Positions 12,046 to 23,934 of a DNA stretch of 64,000 bases are shown in pieces. The stretch is from Budorcas taxicolor. Its lineage: Eukaryota > Chordata > Mammalia > Artiodactyla > Bovidae. The notes under the pieces are model-generated. The model was not told where the DNA came from. It worked only from the letters and a program-made list of their open reading frames with translations, and did not search any database. The stretch lies in assembly GCF_023091745.1 (NCBI RefSeq), contig NC_068925.1, positions 2,356,001 to 2,420,000 of the forward strand. Reading direction: 5' to 3'. Position 1 is the first letter of the stretch. Each line of letters opens with the position of its first letter. Made by a program: the position numbers and the translations under genes.

Positions 12046-12072
12046 CTGTGGAAATGATTCAATCAAAAGTAC
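12046..12072 (-). promoter_or_regulatory. 3' splice acceptor next to OR start codon
   Basis: On the minus strand 'CATTTCCACAG' ends exactly at the ATG. OR genes carry introns in their 5' UTR; a CAG directly before the ATG recurs in the other copies of this group. Confidence 0.55.
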
Positions 12073-12299
12073 TGTTATTTCACTTTCTTTGGCTCTTGTT
12101 TCCTTATATATATAAAAGATGGTACACCATTCATTTTTTCCAATTCCATTAGAAAACAAACCTATAATTGTTAGGTGTCTAACAGGTTGTGAATTACATT
12201 TTTCATCATTATTAAATCAATTTGTAAGAAAAGTTATCCATTTAATCTTTATTTTCTGCCATGAATTATCACTTTTTCTGAAGATATGTGATTATAATT

Positions 12300-12489
12300 T
12301 GGGCTTTCCTGGTGGCTCAGATGGTAAAGTGTCTGACTGAAATGTAGGAGACCTGGGTTCAATCCCTGGAGGAAGAAATGGCAACCCACTCCAGTACTCT
12401 TGCCTGGAGAATTCTATGGACAGAAGAGCCTGGTGGGCTACAGTCCATGGGGTTGCAAAGAGTCGGACACAACTGAGCGACTTCACTTC
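12300..12489 (+). repeat. Bov-tA-type SINE
   Basis: Complete sense copy, 'gggctttcctggtggctcag' to 'cacaactgagcgacttcact', about 250 bp upstream of the minus-strand OR pseudogene. Confidence 0.9.
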
Positions 12490-13220
12490 TTCATCTGAAT
12501 GCTCAAAAATGCAAAAATTTGAGTTAAATTCATTTACATTAGTGATTTTGCTCTTATAGCCTGTGTTTTTCTCTTCACCTCTCAACTTAATTCTGTGTTA
12601 AATTATTGTCGATTGAAAGTTAATTTGATTGTATGGTGAAATATATTGTAAGTGACCTAAGATAGTTTTAGGGAAGAATATAGTTAACTTTTAAAGTGTT
12701 GGTTTTCCTGTGGTATTTCCAAAGTCTTGTTTGGCACTGACAGTCTACATATTTTATTTTTTTCTTATAAATAAAATTGATGAGCTGACTATATAACATT
12801 ATGGGATGTTACTAGTTTTCAAACATGTGTATTTCAGTGTAAAGTCCATAAATCAGTACTGATAAGTTCTATTCAGATTTCTCAGTTGAGAGAAAAGGAA
12901 TTTTAAGCTGTTCTTTTGGTCCAGGAACACTCGAGATGTAAGAGGCAAGTACATCCAGGTTTATGTTCACAAACGCAGTTCTGGCTAGAATGTTCACCTC
13001 TCACTCACTTACTGCATCAAAGAGACACCACCCACAACTAATCTGTGAGATCTTCTTAAATTACCCACATCCTCAACAATTGCTGTTTTACTGATGATCC
13101 CATTCAACTTTTTCATTCCTCCTTTTCCCATGTGTCTCTGTTAGTCAGGCATGTGAATGTGATAGGTTGAGATTTCCCATCTTTTTTGCATTAACTATAT
13201 TACTAGATTCTTTCATTTTT
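12490..13220. other. AT-rich intergenic DNA, no gene seen
   Basis: No recognisable gene or repeat. Confidence 0.55.
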
Positions 13221-13306
13221 TCTGGCCTGGAGAATTCCATGGAGTGTATAGTCCATGGGGTCACAAAGAGCCAGACGCAACTGAGAGAGTTTCACTTCAC
13301 TTCATT
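13221..13306 (+). repeat. Bov-tA-type SINE fragment
   Basis: 3' half only: 'tggcctggagaattccatgg' and 'ggtcacaaagagccagacgc'. Confidence 0.82.
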
Positions 13307-13410
13307 TCCAAAGTAAAACATGGATTCCCACTGAAAATGTAAATCTCTCCTTCCTCTCTTTCCTGTTAGAGATCAAGCATACTTTTTGTGGGGCATGCAT
13401 GTGTGTATAT

Positions 13411-13550
13411 TTGGAGAAGGAAATAGCAACCCACTCCAGTGTTCTTGCCTGGAGAATCCCAGGGACCGGGGAGCCTGGTAGTCTGCCGTCTGTGGGGTCG
13501 CACAGAGTCAGACACAACTAAAGCGACTTAGCTACAGCAGCAGCAGAATG
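13411..13550 (+). repeat. Bov-tA-type SINE, 3' half with CAG tail
   Basis: Starts at 'ggagaaggaaatagcaaccc', ends 'gcgacttagctacagcagca'; the short CAG-repeat end is typical of one ruminant SINE subtype. Confidence 0.85.
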
Positions 13551-13797
13551 TGTGTATATTTAGAAATTATACTTTTTACTCATTCTTGCAGAAGTAGTAA
13601 ATTGCTTCATTTTTTTCAGCATGTTATACAGGTATTTTCATATTATGTGTTAACTTATTTGAAAGCCAATAGAAAATAAGTCACTGAAAATAAGATACAC
13701 AACTAACTACATATTCTAAGGATATTAAGTAAGGACAAAAGTCAAGATTTCTGCTGCAAAAATGTAGACAAACATGGGGTAGAACCTATAGTCCATA

Positions 13798-13922
13798 CAA
13801 GAACAAGAATACTGGGGTGGGTTGCCAGTCCCTTCTCCAGGGGATTTTCCCTACCCAGGGGTCAGACCCAGGTCTTCTGCATGGCAGGCAGATTCTCAAT
13901 CATCTGAGCCATCAGGGAAGCC
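13798..13922 (-). repeat. Bov-tA-type SINE fragment
   Basis: Antisense tRNA-like head and middle ('gaatactggggtgggttgcc' to 'tgagccatcagggaagcc'); the 3' half is missing. Confidence 0.85.
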
Positions 13923-15306
13923 ATATACTATTTATATATGTACCATCTACAATATCTTAAACTACACATTACAGTACTAAAGATATTCAAACTTTTTCCA
14001 TTCTTATACAATTCTCTCAATAAAAATGCGATTGTTAGAAATGCAAAAATGCTATGAATGAGTCTCTTAAATGGTCAGAAGCTAGTGGCTGACAGATGTA
14101 TTATATATGAGTCTATGCAATCATGCCTCCTTTTTTTAATACCTTGTCCCAACACCTTTACCAAATCTTATTCACATACTTAAATCAATGTAGAGTGTAG
14201 TACTTGGGTACTGATTAAAATTACTTGTTGAATGAATCATCAATCTTTTTAGCAAGGAGCATGCACCTACGTTTGTGGAGCCACCCATTTCCCACAGAAA
14301 CTGCCATCTGCTTTATTCTTTTTATTGTATCTGCTGTTTATGTATGTAAGGTTTTTCTCTCATTTTTTAATCCCCTTTACAAATTATTCCTTCCTGTTCA
14401 GGTAGAATAGTACATTTGAAAAGCATACTAAAACTAAGATGTCAAAGAAAAGCCAGAAAAAGTAAGAAAGCAAAACTTAATATCAAGAATGGAGTGTTCC
14501 ACATTTATTAAAATATTTCTTGTCTCAACTTTTTATTTATCAAATGGAAACTTTTTATGAATAATAAATAGAATTGTCTGTATAAAACCATTTCTAAAGT
14601 AAGAAATATTATAATTATTCAAATTCTGTACAAACTGTACTTATATTCTAAACTCAATCTCAGGTTCAAAGATTTCCTCAAATCTTGTGACATATTTGTT
14701 GGTTTCTCTGACTTCTGAAAACTGTCAATGCTTCTCTTTATACAACCCAAAGAGAAAATCACTATATAATTCATCTAAATAGAGCCACTTTTGTTTTTGC
14801 TCAAATAATTCATGTTTATTGTTCCAGTGTTTCCACTGAAATGACAATTTTCTTTGATGTAGGGATTATGATATGTAAATCAGCTATATCATAATGCGTT
14901 TATTACTGTTTAGAGAAAGTTTATTAAATCAATTTGAAATAGGAAATGAAAATCTAAAATTGGTGAATACAGTTCAGAAGCCTGCTTCCTTTAGGATAAA
15001 AAGGAAAACATGCCAATATTACTTTAATATTTCCTCATTCATTTGCCATAGACTTTAACTTTAACAAACAAATGATTCCCTTGGTATTGGATGAGAACAC
15101 ATTTTAATAACTCCTTTTACTATCGTACAACTTAGTTAAATAATTTTTTAAATATTTTTGTGATATATCCTGATATAATACTACATGCAAACTACTTAAA
15201 TATATGCTTACTATGTAATAGTCACTTAATAAATCTTAATACTTAAGATGACTGATGATAATGATAATGAGGTTGTAATATTTGATATATTGGCCAAATG
15301 TATTAC
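13923..15306. other. AT-rich intergenic DNA, no gene seen
   Basis: 1.4 kb without recognisable gene or repeat. Confidence 0.55.
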
Positions 15307-15526
15307 AAGACATTTCCTGTGGCTCAGTGGTAAAGAATCTGCCTGGAATGTAAGAGATGAGAGACATGGGTTCGATCCCTGGGGCAGAAAGATCTCCTGG
15401 AGGAAGGCATGGCAACCCACTCCAGTACTCTTGCCTGGAGAACGCCATGGACAGAGGAGCCTGGTGGGCCCCTACAGCGCATAGGTTCCCAGAGAGTCAG
15501 AAGACTGAAGCGACTGAGTGCACACC
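15307..15526 (+). repeat. Bov-tA-type SINE
   Basis: Diverged sense copy: 'gtggctcagtggtaaagaat' to 'actgaagcgactgagtgcac'. Confidence 0.87.
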
Positions 15527-16380
15527 TGCATAGTACATAGTACTCTGTAATTTCTCACTTTGTAATATAATGATGAGAATCAGAAAAGTAAAGATTATCT
15601 GAATCAAGGTTTTCTAAATTAATTAACAGTAAGAAGAAAGGATCTATTTTTAACTCTTCTAAAATGAGTGCCTTTTTTGCTGATGCTAAATGTACATAGA
15701 GATTTGTAAAGCTAAATTTGCTTTGGAAAAAATGATTCATGCTTACCTGTTTGAATTGAAGCTAAATGCAATGCTTACCTTTATAGACAGAGTTAAAAGA
15801 CAGAAAAAAAGTGAGACCGTTTTTGTTTTGGCAGTTAGGCAATTTACATTTATTTGGAACAGAGGCTAACCACAGTCTATAATATATTCCTTGTCATAAA
15901 AAATAGTGCTCTTTAAATATAAAATATTCTTTACCCTTGGGATCAGCTTATTCCCCATGTCATTTCTTAATTAAACTAAACCTTTCTGTCCGCCACTGGA
16001 GGAGTTTCATACGACAATCAAAATCATATCTGTCCATAGTATTCCTTAAAATTTTCTACCTCTTTTCCTGTATTTTGTGATTATTAAGAAATGGAAGTAT
16101 TGTAAAATCAGAAATTTATGATTACATATTACTGATGCTATAAAGATGTTCTAAAAAAGATTTAAATGAATAATGTTTTGAAGAGAATTGTCTTTCTCAT
16201 TAAAAATTCAAAAGTAAGAAATCTAGAAGACTTGGGACAATTAGGTCGTGTTCAACAGAAATTTTCCATCTCCACATTCACACTAACCAGGTCGACCTCA
16301 CCATCTCCTAGACTACAGAAAGGGGAGTGAGGGGAAGGGAAACACACACTTATTCCTTTTCAGGTGCACAAGCTGAAAGC
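15527..16380. other. AT-rich intergenic DNA, no gene seen
   Basis: No recognisable gene or repeat. Confidence 0.55.
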
Positions 16381-16437
16381 AGGAGCCTGGTGGGCTACAG
16401 TCCAAAGTGTCGCAGAGACGACTAAGCATGCACACAT
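16381..16437 (+). repeat. Bov-tA-type SINE, short 3' fragment
   Basis: Only 'aggagcctggtgggctacag' and a degenerate end with 'gacgactaagcatgcacaca'. Confidence 0.7.
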
Positions 16438-17091
16438 GTAAGCAGAAATAAACAGACTTGTATAAAGAATAATGGAAAGAGAGTTAGAACAATACATTTT
16501 AGAGATATTTCATCCATGCATTGAAAGCTTTCACTATTGAAGAGTTATATGTTATGTAACTTTTCAAGTATCTGGAGGTCTTCCTCTTATTGATCTACAT
16601 TTTTACTTAATATAAATATCACATATCACAATCTAAGAGATCCAGCCAAAGCAGTACTTAAACAAAATATTATGGCACTGAACATTTAGAACATTAAAAT
16701 AACATAGCACTGAACATTTAGAACATTAAAATAACATCTTAAGTCAATAGATTAAATTTTCACCACAAACAATTCTAAAAGTCATAGTGAAATAAATCTA
16801 ATCAAATGGAAGAAAAAAACAGAATAGAAATCACCAAAACTAAAAAAAAAAAAAATAGAGAAAGGCAATCAAGTAAAAAGCTGATACTTTGTAAATTTTG
16901 TAAAGTAGATATGACTTTTAAAAAACAGACAATGAAAAAAGACGTATCACATGTATTAAACACAAAGAATGAGTTGGCACATTGAAATCTATAGATATTA
17001 TTAAAGGATTAGTAAAGATGTTTTTAATAACTCTATGTCTATAAAATTGCCAATAAGGTGAAATGGACTGATTCCTCAAAACTCACAAACT
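16438..17091. other. AT-rich intergenic DNA with a 34-bp tandem duplication
   Basis: At 16671-16736 the segment 'agcactgaacatttagaaca'-plus-14 bases occurs twice in a row (first copy reads 'ggcactgaac'). Otherwise nothing recognised. Confidence 0.6.
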
Positions 17092-17187
17092 ATCAGGGGA
17101 TCTTTCCAACCCAGGGATTGAAACTGCATCTTTTGGGTTTTCTGTATTGGCAGACGGCTTCTGCACCACTAGCGCCACCTGGGAAGC
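17092..17187 (-). repeat. Bov-tA-type SINE fragment
   Basis: Antisense tRNA-like head ('gggatctttccaacccaggg' to 'gcgccacctgggaagc'). Confidence 0.78.
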
Positions 17188-17308
17188 TGCAGGATATTTA
17201 TATCTGTATCTGTATCTAGATATCTAATCTATGTCTCTATCTGTTCATATATATTAATTTTAAAATATTCAATTGTTAAATTTAATGAGAAACTACAGAA
17301 AACCGATT

Positions 17309-17475
17309 AGGGCAGCCTGAGGATCACAAAAAATCAGACACAACTGAAGCAATTGAGCACACACGCACGCACACACAGCCCCTGGAATCACACATCCATT
17401 TTCTGGAAACGCATCTCTGTGTGCGTGTGTGTGTGTGCGTGCGTGTGTGTGTGTGTATGTGTGTGTGCCTGTTTG
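17309..17475 (+). repeat. SINE end with CA-rich and GT microsatellite
   Basis: SINE 3' remnant 'aatcagacacaactgaagca' runs into a CA-rich stretch (17356-17380). A (GT)n-type tract interrupted by GC and AT steps follows at about 17419-17468. Confidence 0.75.
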
Positions 17476-17828
17476 CAAAAGACTGAGAGCAAGAGGGAAA
17501 GGGAGCAACAGAGGGTGAGATGGGTGGATGGCATCACCATTTCTCCCCCTCATTTGATCAATTTTGAGTTAATTTTTAAATAAGGTTTTATGGTTTATAT
17601 GGAACTTCAGGGTTTGTTGTTGTTGTTTATTTCTTTGGATTTGCATGTGCAATGTTTTAATAACTTTTTTAAGACAATATATTTTTTCTTAAATAAATTG
17701 AATGATTTTGAACCTTTGTCAAAAATCAGTTAGTCATATTTGTGTTGGGAAATTTTTTAAATGTCTTAGATTCCATTGCTCCATCAACATTAGATGTCCT
17801 AATTCCCCTAGGATATTTATGTACTTAT
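17476..17828. other. AT-rich intergenic DNA
   Basis: Begins with 'agggtgagatgggtggatgg catcacc' type residue (17511-17538) that looks like a short BovB 3' remnant; nothing else recognised. Confidence 0.4.
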
Positions 17829-17942
17829 GCACTAAGTAGCTTCAGCCATGTCTGACTCTTTGTGACCCAGTGGACTGTAGGCCGCCAGGTTCCTCTGTCC
17901 ATGGGATTCTCCCAGCAAGAATCCTAGAGTCAGTTGCCTTGT
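17829..17942 (-). repeat. Bov-tA-type SINE fragment
   Basis: Antisense 3' half: 'gtctgactctttgtgaccca' and 'gttcctctgtccatgggatt'. Confidence 0.82.
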
Positions 17943-18663
17943 TATTTAAAGCACTACGGAATAGAGTAAGACATCACTGAAAAGGAATGCTATGGCCAGG
18001 GACATTTTTGGTTGCTTTCCAAAATATTTGAATGGCTAGTACAATGAGCTGGTTCAATTTTACACTGATATGGGAGAGAACTAATTCCCAAGGCCAAAAG
18101 AAATCTATTTCTACTTAAAGAGCACTATTTGCTTTGGAGGGAAAAAATGATTTAGGAAGACATTTGCAACACCTAACATTCAAATTATTTAAAGTTGAAT
18201 ATCAATAGAACAACATTTAAAATACTCCATATCAAAGAAAGAAATAGCTTCATTCCAATCCAGGGAGGTAAGCATGAACTCTTATATCAAAAGTGTTCTT
18301 TACATTTTAGATTGATTCTCTTAGCTAATCACATCTTAAATATCAAAGTTTATAAACCCAAATATTTACAGGCTATCAAGATAATATATTAAATTTGACA
18401 AGTTAGACTATATTTCAGGCAACATCTTCATTATTCTGTTAGAAAATTAGTGAGATAAATGACTAAAAGAATTTTGAAATGTATTATTAGTTTTAATGTA
18501 ACAAGTTATTAAAATAGTTGAGGCAGTTTTGAAGAAAATTCTAAATGTAGGAAAACTTACTGAAGAAAGCAGTGATTGGCTTATTTTTAAATGTTTTAAA
18601 AGTGTTTGCGTACTACAATCAATGAAATACAGTATTATTTCTGAAGAAACACTACTTTGAAAA
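17943..18663. other. AT-rich intergenic DNA, no gene seen
   Basis: No recognisable gene or repeat; short open frames only. Confidence 0.55.
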
Positions 18664-18862
18664 GTATTAGTTGCTCAGTTGTGTCCAACTCTTTGTTCTC
18701 ATGGACTGTAGCCTGCCAGGCTCCTCTGTCCATGGAATTTTCCGACAAGAATATTGGAGTCGTTGGTAGCCATTCCCTTCTCAAGCACATCCACCTGACC
18801 CAGGGGTCAAACCCAGGTCTCCTGCACTGCAGGCAGACTCTTTACCATCTGAGCCAGGAATC
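18664..18862 (-). repeat. Bov-tA-type SINE
   Basis: Antisense, almost complete ('gttgctcagttgtgtccaac' to 'tttaccatctgagccagga'). Confidence 0.87.
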
Positions 18863-19265
18863 TAACATTTTAGGGCATTAAAAGAAAAATAATTGATGTT
18901 ATACTTTTCTGATTAAACAAATACTACAAAATCAGACTACAAATATAACTGTCTTTGTCCTCATCCAGAGGGAGTTAGAGCCTTGAGGTCATTAGCTAAG
19001 TAAAAGAGAAATTGGCCTGTGTCCCTAAGAAAACAAGCCAGCCTAAAGGAAAAACAAACAAACAAACAAACAAAAAGCCTCAAAAGAATCAAGCCTGTTT
19101 ACTGTTCCCTTGGAAGGACTTCTGCGAAAGAAAAGTTTGAGTAGAATTAATTTTAGAGTAGTGATATGATACTGCCTTTCTCTATCTACAGTGAAGGGAT
19201 ATAAGTATACAATCAAATCACAATACTAATCTCATCTCCAGTATTAGGCGTAGACTGAAAACACT
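18863..19265. other. Intergenic DNA, no gene seen
   Basis: Contains an (AAAC)n run near 19050-19073. Nothing else recognised. Confidence 0.5.
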
Positions 19266-19470
19266 GGTGTGGTTTAGTTACTGTCCTGTCTGATTCTTGC
19301 GATCCCCATGGACTGCAGCCCACCAGGCTCCTCTATTCAAGAGATTTCCCAGGCAAGAATACTGGAGCGGGTTGCCATTTCTTTCTCCAGGGGATCTTCC
19401 TGACCCAGAGATTGGACCCATGTCTCCTGCATTACAGGTGGATTCTTTGTCTCTGAGCCACCAGGGATTC
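19266..19470 (-). repeat. Bov-tA-type SINE
   Basis: Antisense, nearly complete ('gactgcagcccaccaggctc' to 'ctctgagccaccagggat'). Confidence 0.88.
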
Positions 19471-19526
19471 ACTAAGGTGAATATTTTGTTATGAAAATAC
19501 TGAGAATAATTCATAGGTTGACTTTC

Positions 19527-19652
19527 CATATCTCTCTCTCTTCCTACTTTCTTTCCCTCCCTCTCTCCTTCCCTCCCTTCTTCCCTCTTTCTTTCCTCCT
19601 TCCTCCTCCCTCTCCCTCTCTTTCTCTCATCCTTTTCTTTCTCTTCTCTGTT
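19527..19652. repeat. Polypyrimidine (CT-rich) tract
   Basis: About 125 bases almost purely C and T, made of irregular CTTT, CCCT and CTCT blocks. It follows a SINE by some 55 bp. Confidence 0.9.
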
Positions 19653-19775
19653 TATGTTGCTTGAATTTCATCCAGCTCATAATCGTTTTATTGCTTAAGT
19701 ATCATTTGAGAAGATAAAATGTGGAGAGCCTTATAGTAGATGTGGTGGATAATAACACCATCTCTGTATTGTATG

Positions 19776-19990
19776 CATGAATGTGTGCTCAACTGTGTCT
19801 GACTCTTTGCAGCCTCCTAGACTGTAGCCCATCAGGCTCCTCTGTCCATGGAATTTTCCAGGCAAGAATGCTGGAGAAGGTTGTTATCTCCTCCTCCAGG
19901 CACTCTTTCAGACCCAGGATCGAACCTGCAACTCTTGCATCTCCTGCACTGGCAGGCAGACTGTTTACCACTAATGCCATGTGGGAAACC
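19776..19990 (-). repeat. Bov-tA-type SINE
   Basis: Antisense copy ('gtgctcaactgtgtctgact' to 'ctaatgccatgtgggaaacc'). The tRNA-like head belongs to the variant with 'actggcaggcagactgttta'. Confidence 0.87.
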
Positions 19991-21631
19991 CCTCTGTATT
20001 GCAGAACACTGTAATTTCAATTAAACTGTTTTGGAAAGTAAACATAAAATCATTTAACACAAATACAAACTGTTAATTAAAGTCTGAAATAAATAGTGGA
20101 CTTAGAATGGAATTTGTAGTCACCAACTGTTTGGTTTGTACACTTTTTTAGGTTATTAAAACAGAAATAATATGAGTCCAACACAACGTGTGGTCAGTAT
20201 ATACGTCTTTCACTGTCATAGATGAATACATAATATTTTTCAGTATTATAATAAAGCCATGCATGAATGGTATCCCTGACACCACCTGGAAAACATTCCA
20301 AATTCATGGAGAAAATCCTCACTATCTTTATATGAAGGAAAGATTTTATGCTACTATAATATTTAAGGAGGGAATTAGAAATTGGGTAGAAATTGCTTAA
20401 TAACTTCTCTACATTTCAAAAGGTTTTATCATGCAATTTCTATTTAATATTCACAATACATGTGGAAATTTCAAAAATTACTTATCATTGCATGTTATTA
20501 ACTTGTCACAAATCTTAGTCAAGCAAATTCATACTCAGTTATAGACTGCTAATTTCCAATTTGTTTTTCAATTGTTATTTTTACTTTTCTCTGATTTGTT
20601 TTCCCCAAAATACTTAAGAAAAATATGAAAGAAGGATATTACCACAATATTGGAGAAGAATTAAGACAAGATTTCAATGTGCAGAGAGAGAGAGGTGAAC
20701 ACAAAACACAATAATGAGAATAGTGCATCCCATACTAATCATTAGTGGAGGATATAGTAATCTAATTAATATTTAATATTGTTATCCATTTGTAAATCAA
20801 ATACTTATTGGGTTATTTATACATGTTAGTTCCCAGGAAGGAGAAGTATATATAAATGATACATTCTATGTTCCCCTGAAATTATCTGTTGCAGTAAAAG
20901 TAACTTAGATTTTGAGTTGTACATGCCTAAAATTCAGTCTTTAATAATGCCTTTTATTTGCTTTGATCTTAGCCGATTTATATAACATTTTTATGTTGAA
21001 ATTTATTGAAAGCATGGCTGTCGATTGCAGGAATTATCACTCAAATGCAAAAGCAGTGTTTGAGATTTGATAAAACCTCTTTGGCTGAGTTCTTTATGAC
21101 TCTTTCGATTGAAATAAACTGGCTATACCAACTATTATAACACAAAAAAATCACAAAGATCATCCCCCAAATCACTTTTTCTGGCTTATTTTTAAATTAT
21201 AGTTGCATGATGACTCAAAAATATTTGGATAGCTTAAATCAAAATATAAATAAATACAATTAATTTAAAAGAAATAACATGAGAAAGAATTGATGGAAAG
21301 GTCATTCTAAATAAAATTGTCAAATTTCTTGCTATAGCTATATATTCGTCTCACAAAGCTGAATAACAAAATGCAGCATCAATTGTTTCATTATCAGTAA
21401 CAGGAAAATACAGCCATCTATCAGCAGACCTAATTCCTGATATTACTCTTTTCTGATGGATTACTTTTTGTGAAAGAATGAACTTCTTTAAACTACGGCT
21501 TAATATCAAATTTAGATGCTTTTCTAGGACTCAAATTAGTGAGTTTCGAAAGTGCAGTGCACACATTTTATCACTTGGCAAACTGCAACTCAGAGAGATA
21601 GAGGACTTTACATTAATTATATATATAGCAG
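19991..21631. other. AT-rich intergenic DNA upstream of an OR pseudogene
   Basis: 1.6 kb with no recognisable gene or repeat. Being upstream of a plus-strand OR it would be where the 5' non-coding exon and promoter lay, but I cannot point to either. The last bases ('atatatagcag' ending at 21631) are a possible splice acceptor abutting the ATG. Confidence 0.5.
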
Positions 21632-22658
21632 ATGCTTCCAGGAGACCAAACAGCAGAAGGCAATTTCTCTTCAGTCATGGCATTTGTTCTCCTGGGATTT
21701 TCGGATCTTCCAAACCTCCAGGGACTTCTATTTGGAATTTTCTTTCTCATCTACATATTCATCTTAACAGGAAATAGTCTTATCATAATAATCACGAAGG
21801 TAGACCCTATGCTCCAGACGCCCCTGTATTTTTCCCTTCCAAATTTCTCATCACTGGAAATCTGTTACGTATCTGTCACTCTAGGATTCTAGTGACCCTT
21901 TGGACTCAGGACAGAAGCGTTTCTTCACTGAGCTGCGCCATCAGACACGCTTCTTCCTTGTTCCGTGAGCCCCGGGGGCGCTCCTCCTGGGGGCGAGTCC
22001 TGTGCTCTGTGCGTCCATGCGCAGCCTCTGTGCCATCGGACGCGCTTCTTCCTTGCTCCGGGGGCGCTCCTCTTGGGAGCGAGGCCTGAGCCCTGTGCAT
22101 CCACTTGCAGCTTCTGCGCCGCCCTCTGCTCACGAATCACAGGACTGGCCCGCAGTCGGCTGCTGGCGCCTGGGGGCGGGAATTCCAGTCCCGACAGCAC
22201 AGACACGCCGGGTGTCCTCACTGCCCTTTTGCGCTTCAGACCAGATCGACCGCTTCTTCTGTGACATCCCCCGTTGATCACCTTGGCCTGTGGGGACACT
22301 GCGCTTAATAAATTTGTGTCAATGCGGTTGCTGCGCTGTTTGCCACGATTCCTTTCCTCCTGATTCATTTCCTCCTGAAATGTCAAAATCATTTCTGCCA
22401 TCTGAAAGCCGCGCTCAGCCACAGGCCGGTCCAGAGCCTTCTCCACCTGCTCTTCCCATCTCACCGTTGTGCTTCTATTCTTTGGCTCCGTGACTATTGC
22501 CTATTTACGCCCCAAACCAAATCATTCCACAGGAACCGACAAAATGCTCTGTTTCTTACACTGCTGTGACGCCAGTGTTTAACACCTTGCTATACAGTCT
22601 TAGGACTAAGGATGTCATTGCAGCTTTGAAAAAACTATTACTTAAGAAAACACTGTGA
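21632..22658 (+). pseudogene. OR10AG-like olfactory receptor pseudogene, CpG-dense and internally duplicated
   Basis: The only OR of this window on the plus strand. The start gives the group's 23-residue N-terminus with an NFS site at Asn11, then 'FVLLGFSDLPNLQGLLFG', TM1 'ILTGNSLIIIITK' and TM2 'SSLEICYVSVTL'; the frame stops at 21890-21892. Beyond this the OR alignment can be followed only in pieces: the TM3 region ('tgcgccatcagacacgcttc', 21934) is present twice in tandem (about 97 bp, second copy from 22031), loop 2 ends in 'DQIDRFFCDIP' (22236-22268), then 'ITLACGDTALNKFVSM'-like, 'RAFSTCSSHLTVVLLFFGSV'-like and 'SLRTKDVIAALKKLLLKK' readings are spread over all three frames to the TGA at 22658. 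The middle part is about 65-70 % GC with about 27 CpG in 330 bp, unlike its paralogues and its surroundings. Certain to be non-functional as a receptor. Confidence 0.92.
21934..22120 (+). repeat. Tandem duplication inside an OR pseudogene
   Basis: Two copies of the TM3-coding stretch: the first from 'tgcgccatcagacacgcttc' (21934-22030), the second from 'tgccatcggacgcgcttctt' (22031 to about 22120), each continuing with 'ctccgggggcgctcctc'-like sequence. The second is about 12 bp shorter. Confidence 0.75.
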
Positions 22659-23448
22659 AGATGTGAAAGGTCACTTTTTAATGTTTGTCTCAGAGGGCTC
22701 ACAGAAATACGATTTAATTTCACTCTTCCATTGTTTACTGATAGTGTAATTATTCCCAATTATTATGTTGTCATTTACTATTATTACGTATTTTGAGGTT
22801 TTCTGTCTGAAGTCAGTTTGACTACATTTTAAATAAGAAAATCAATTAATTTTATTTTATTCTTTAAAACAAATCCACTTTTTCATAGCCATTTAAATTT
22901 TACCCAACTCTAACACTTTCAGATAAGCAAATCGCTAGAATTTTGCTTAAAATGTGTAGAAAAAAAATACTTTGCCTTGATAACTGATAAATTATTTACA
23001 AATATGCTGGTACTGCCATATGTATTTGTGACACATTCATTTCAAATGGGAGAATTTTTATTAGATGTGTGATGAGAAATGAACACAAGACTAAATTATA
23101 AGTCATATGTTTGTGAACAATAATTTTAAAATAGAATGAAAACCTTTCATTACATCTATTTTCTCAGTATAAATTAAGAAAATTGTTCCATGTGTAACCA
23201 GAGGGAGCTGAATATCTGGATCTTTTCTTCCAAGAGTGATAAAAACTGAATACCAAACATCTGACACAGCGCTGTCATACAGCTTTCATTACTGTGCTTC
23301 ATACCGATTTCCAAAACGCATTTCCTACTTAGAAGCTTTGCTAGAGCTTAGTTGAATTAACAAAGTTGCAATGAAAAAAAACTATGTATGGATTGTTTTT
23401 TTTACACTTAATATCAAGGAACAGATTAGTAATTTAGATGAAAATTAA
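22659..23448. other. AT-rich intergenic DNA, no gene seen
   Basis: No recognisable gene or repeat. Composition drops back to strongly AT-rich right after the OR pseudogene. Confidence 0.55.
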
Positions 23449-23760
23449 GAGCTTCCCTGATAGCTCAGTTGTTAAAGAATCCACCTGCAATGCAGGAGTC
23501 CCCAATTTGATTCCAGGATCAGGAAAATACCCTGGAGAAGGGATAGGCTACCCAATCCAGTATTCTTGGGCTTCCCTTATGGCTCAACTGATAAAGAATC
23601 TGCCTGCAATGCGGGAGACCTGGGTTCAATCCCTGCGTTGGGAATATCCACTGACGAAGGGAAAGGCAACCCATTTCAGTATTCTGGCCTGGAGAATTCC
23701 ATGGACCGTATAGTCTATGGGGTTGCAAAGAATCCGACACAACTGAGTGACTTTCACTTT
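23449..23760 (+). repeat. Ruminant SINE, dimeric
   Basis: A head unit (23449-23568, 'gagcttccctgatagctcag') is followed directly by a full SINE (23569-23760) ending 'gacacaactgagtgactttc'. Same dimer type as at 499 and 45661. Confidence 0.88.
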
Positions 23761-23934
23761 CCAAGCAAAGATTCACACACAGTTACTTAATATCACAAAT
23801 AGTAGTATAGCCATAAAAAATGCCTAACACTGCCTGTCTATAAGCTGTATTTAAATTAGTATGAATATAACTAATCCTTACCAGCTGATCTTTCAGTAAT
23901 GTATATGAAATTAACCAGAGGGTACAGATAAAAT

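Noticed and set aside
21925..22464. 179-codon GC-rich frame on the minus strand, looking like a novel arginine-rich protein
   Set aside because: It is antisense to an OR pseudogene; open frames are frequent by chance in GC-rich DNA and no family signature is seen.
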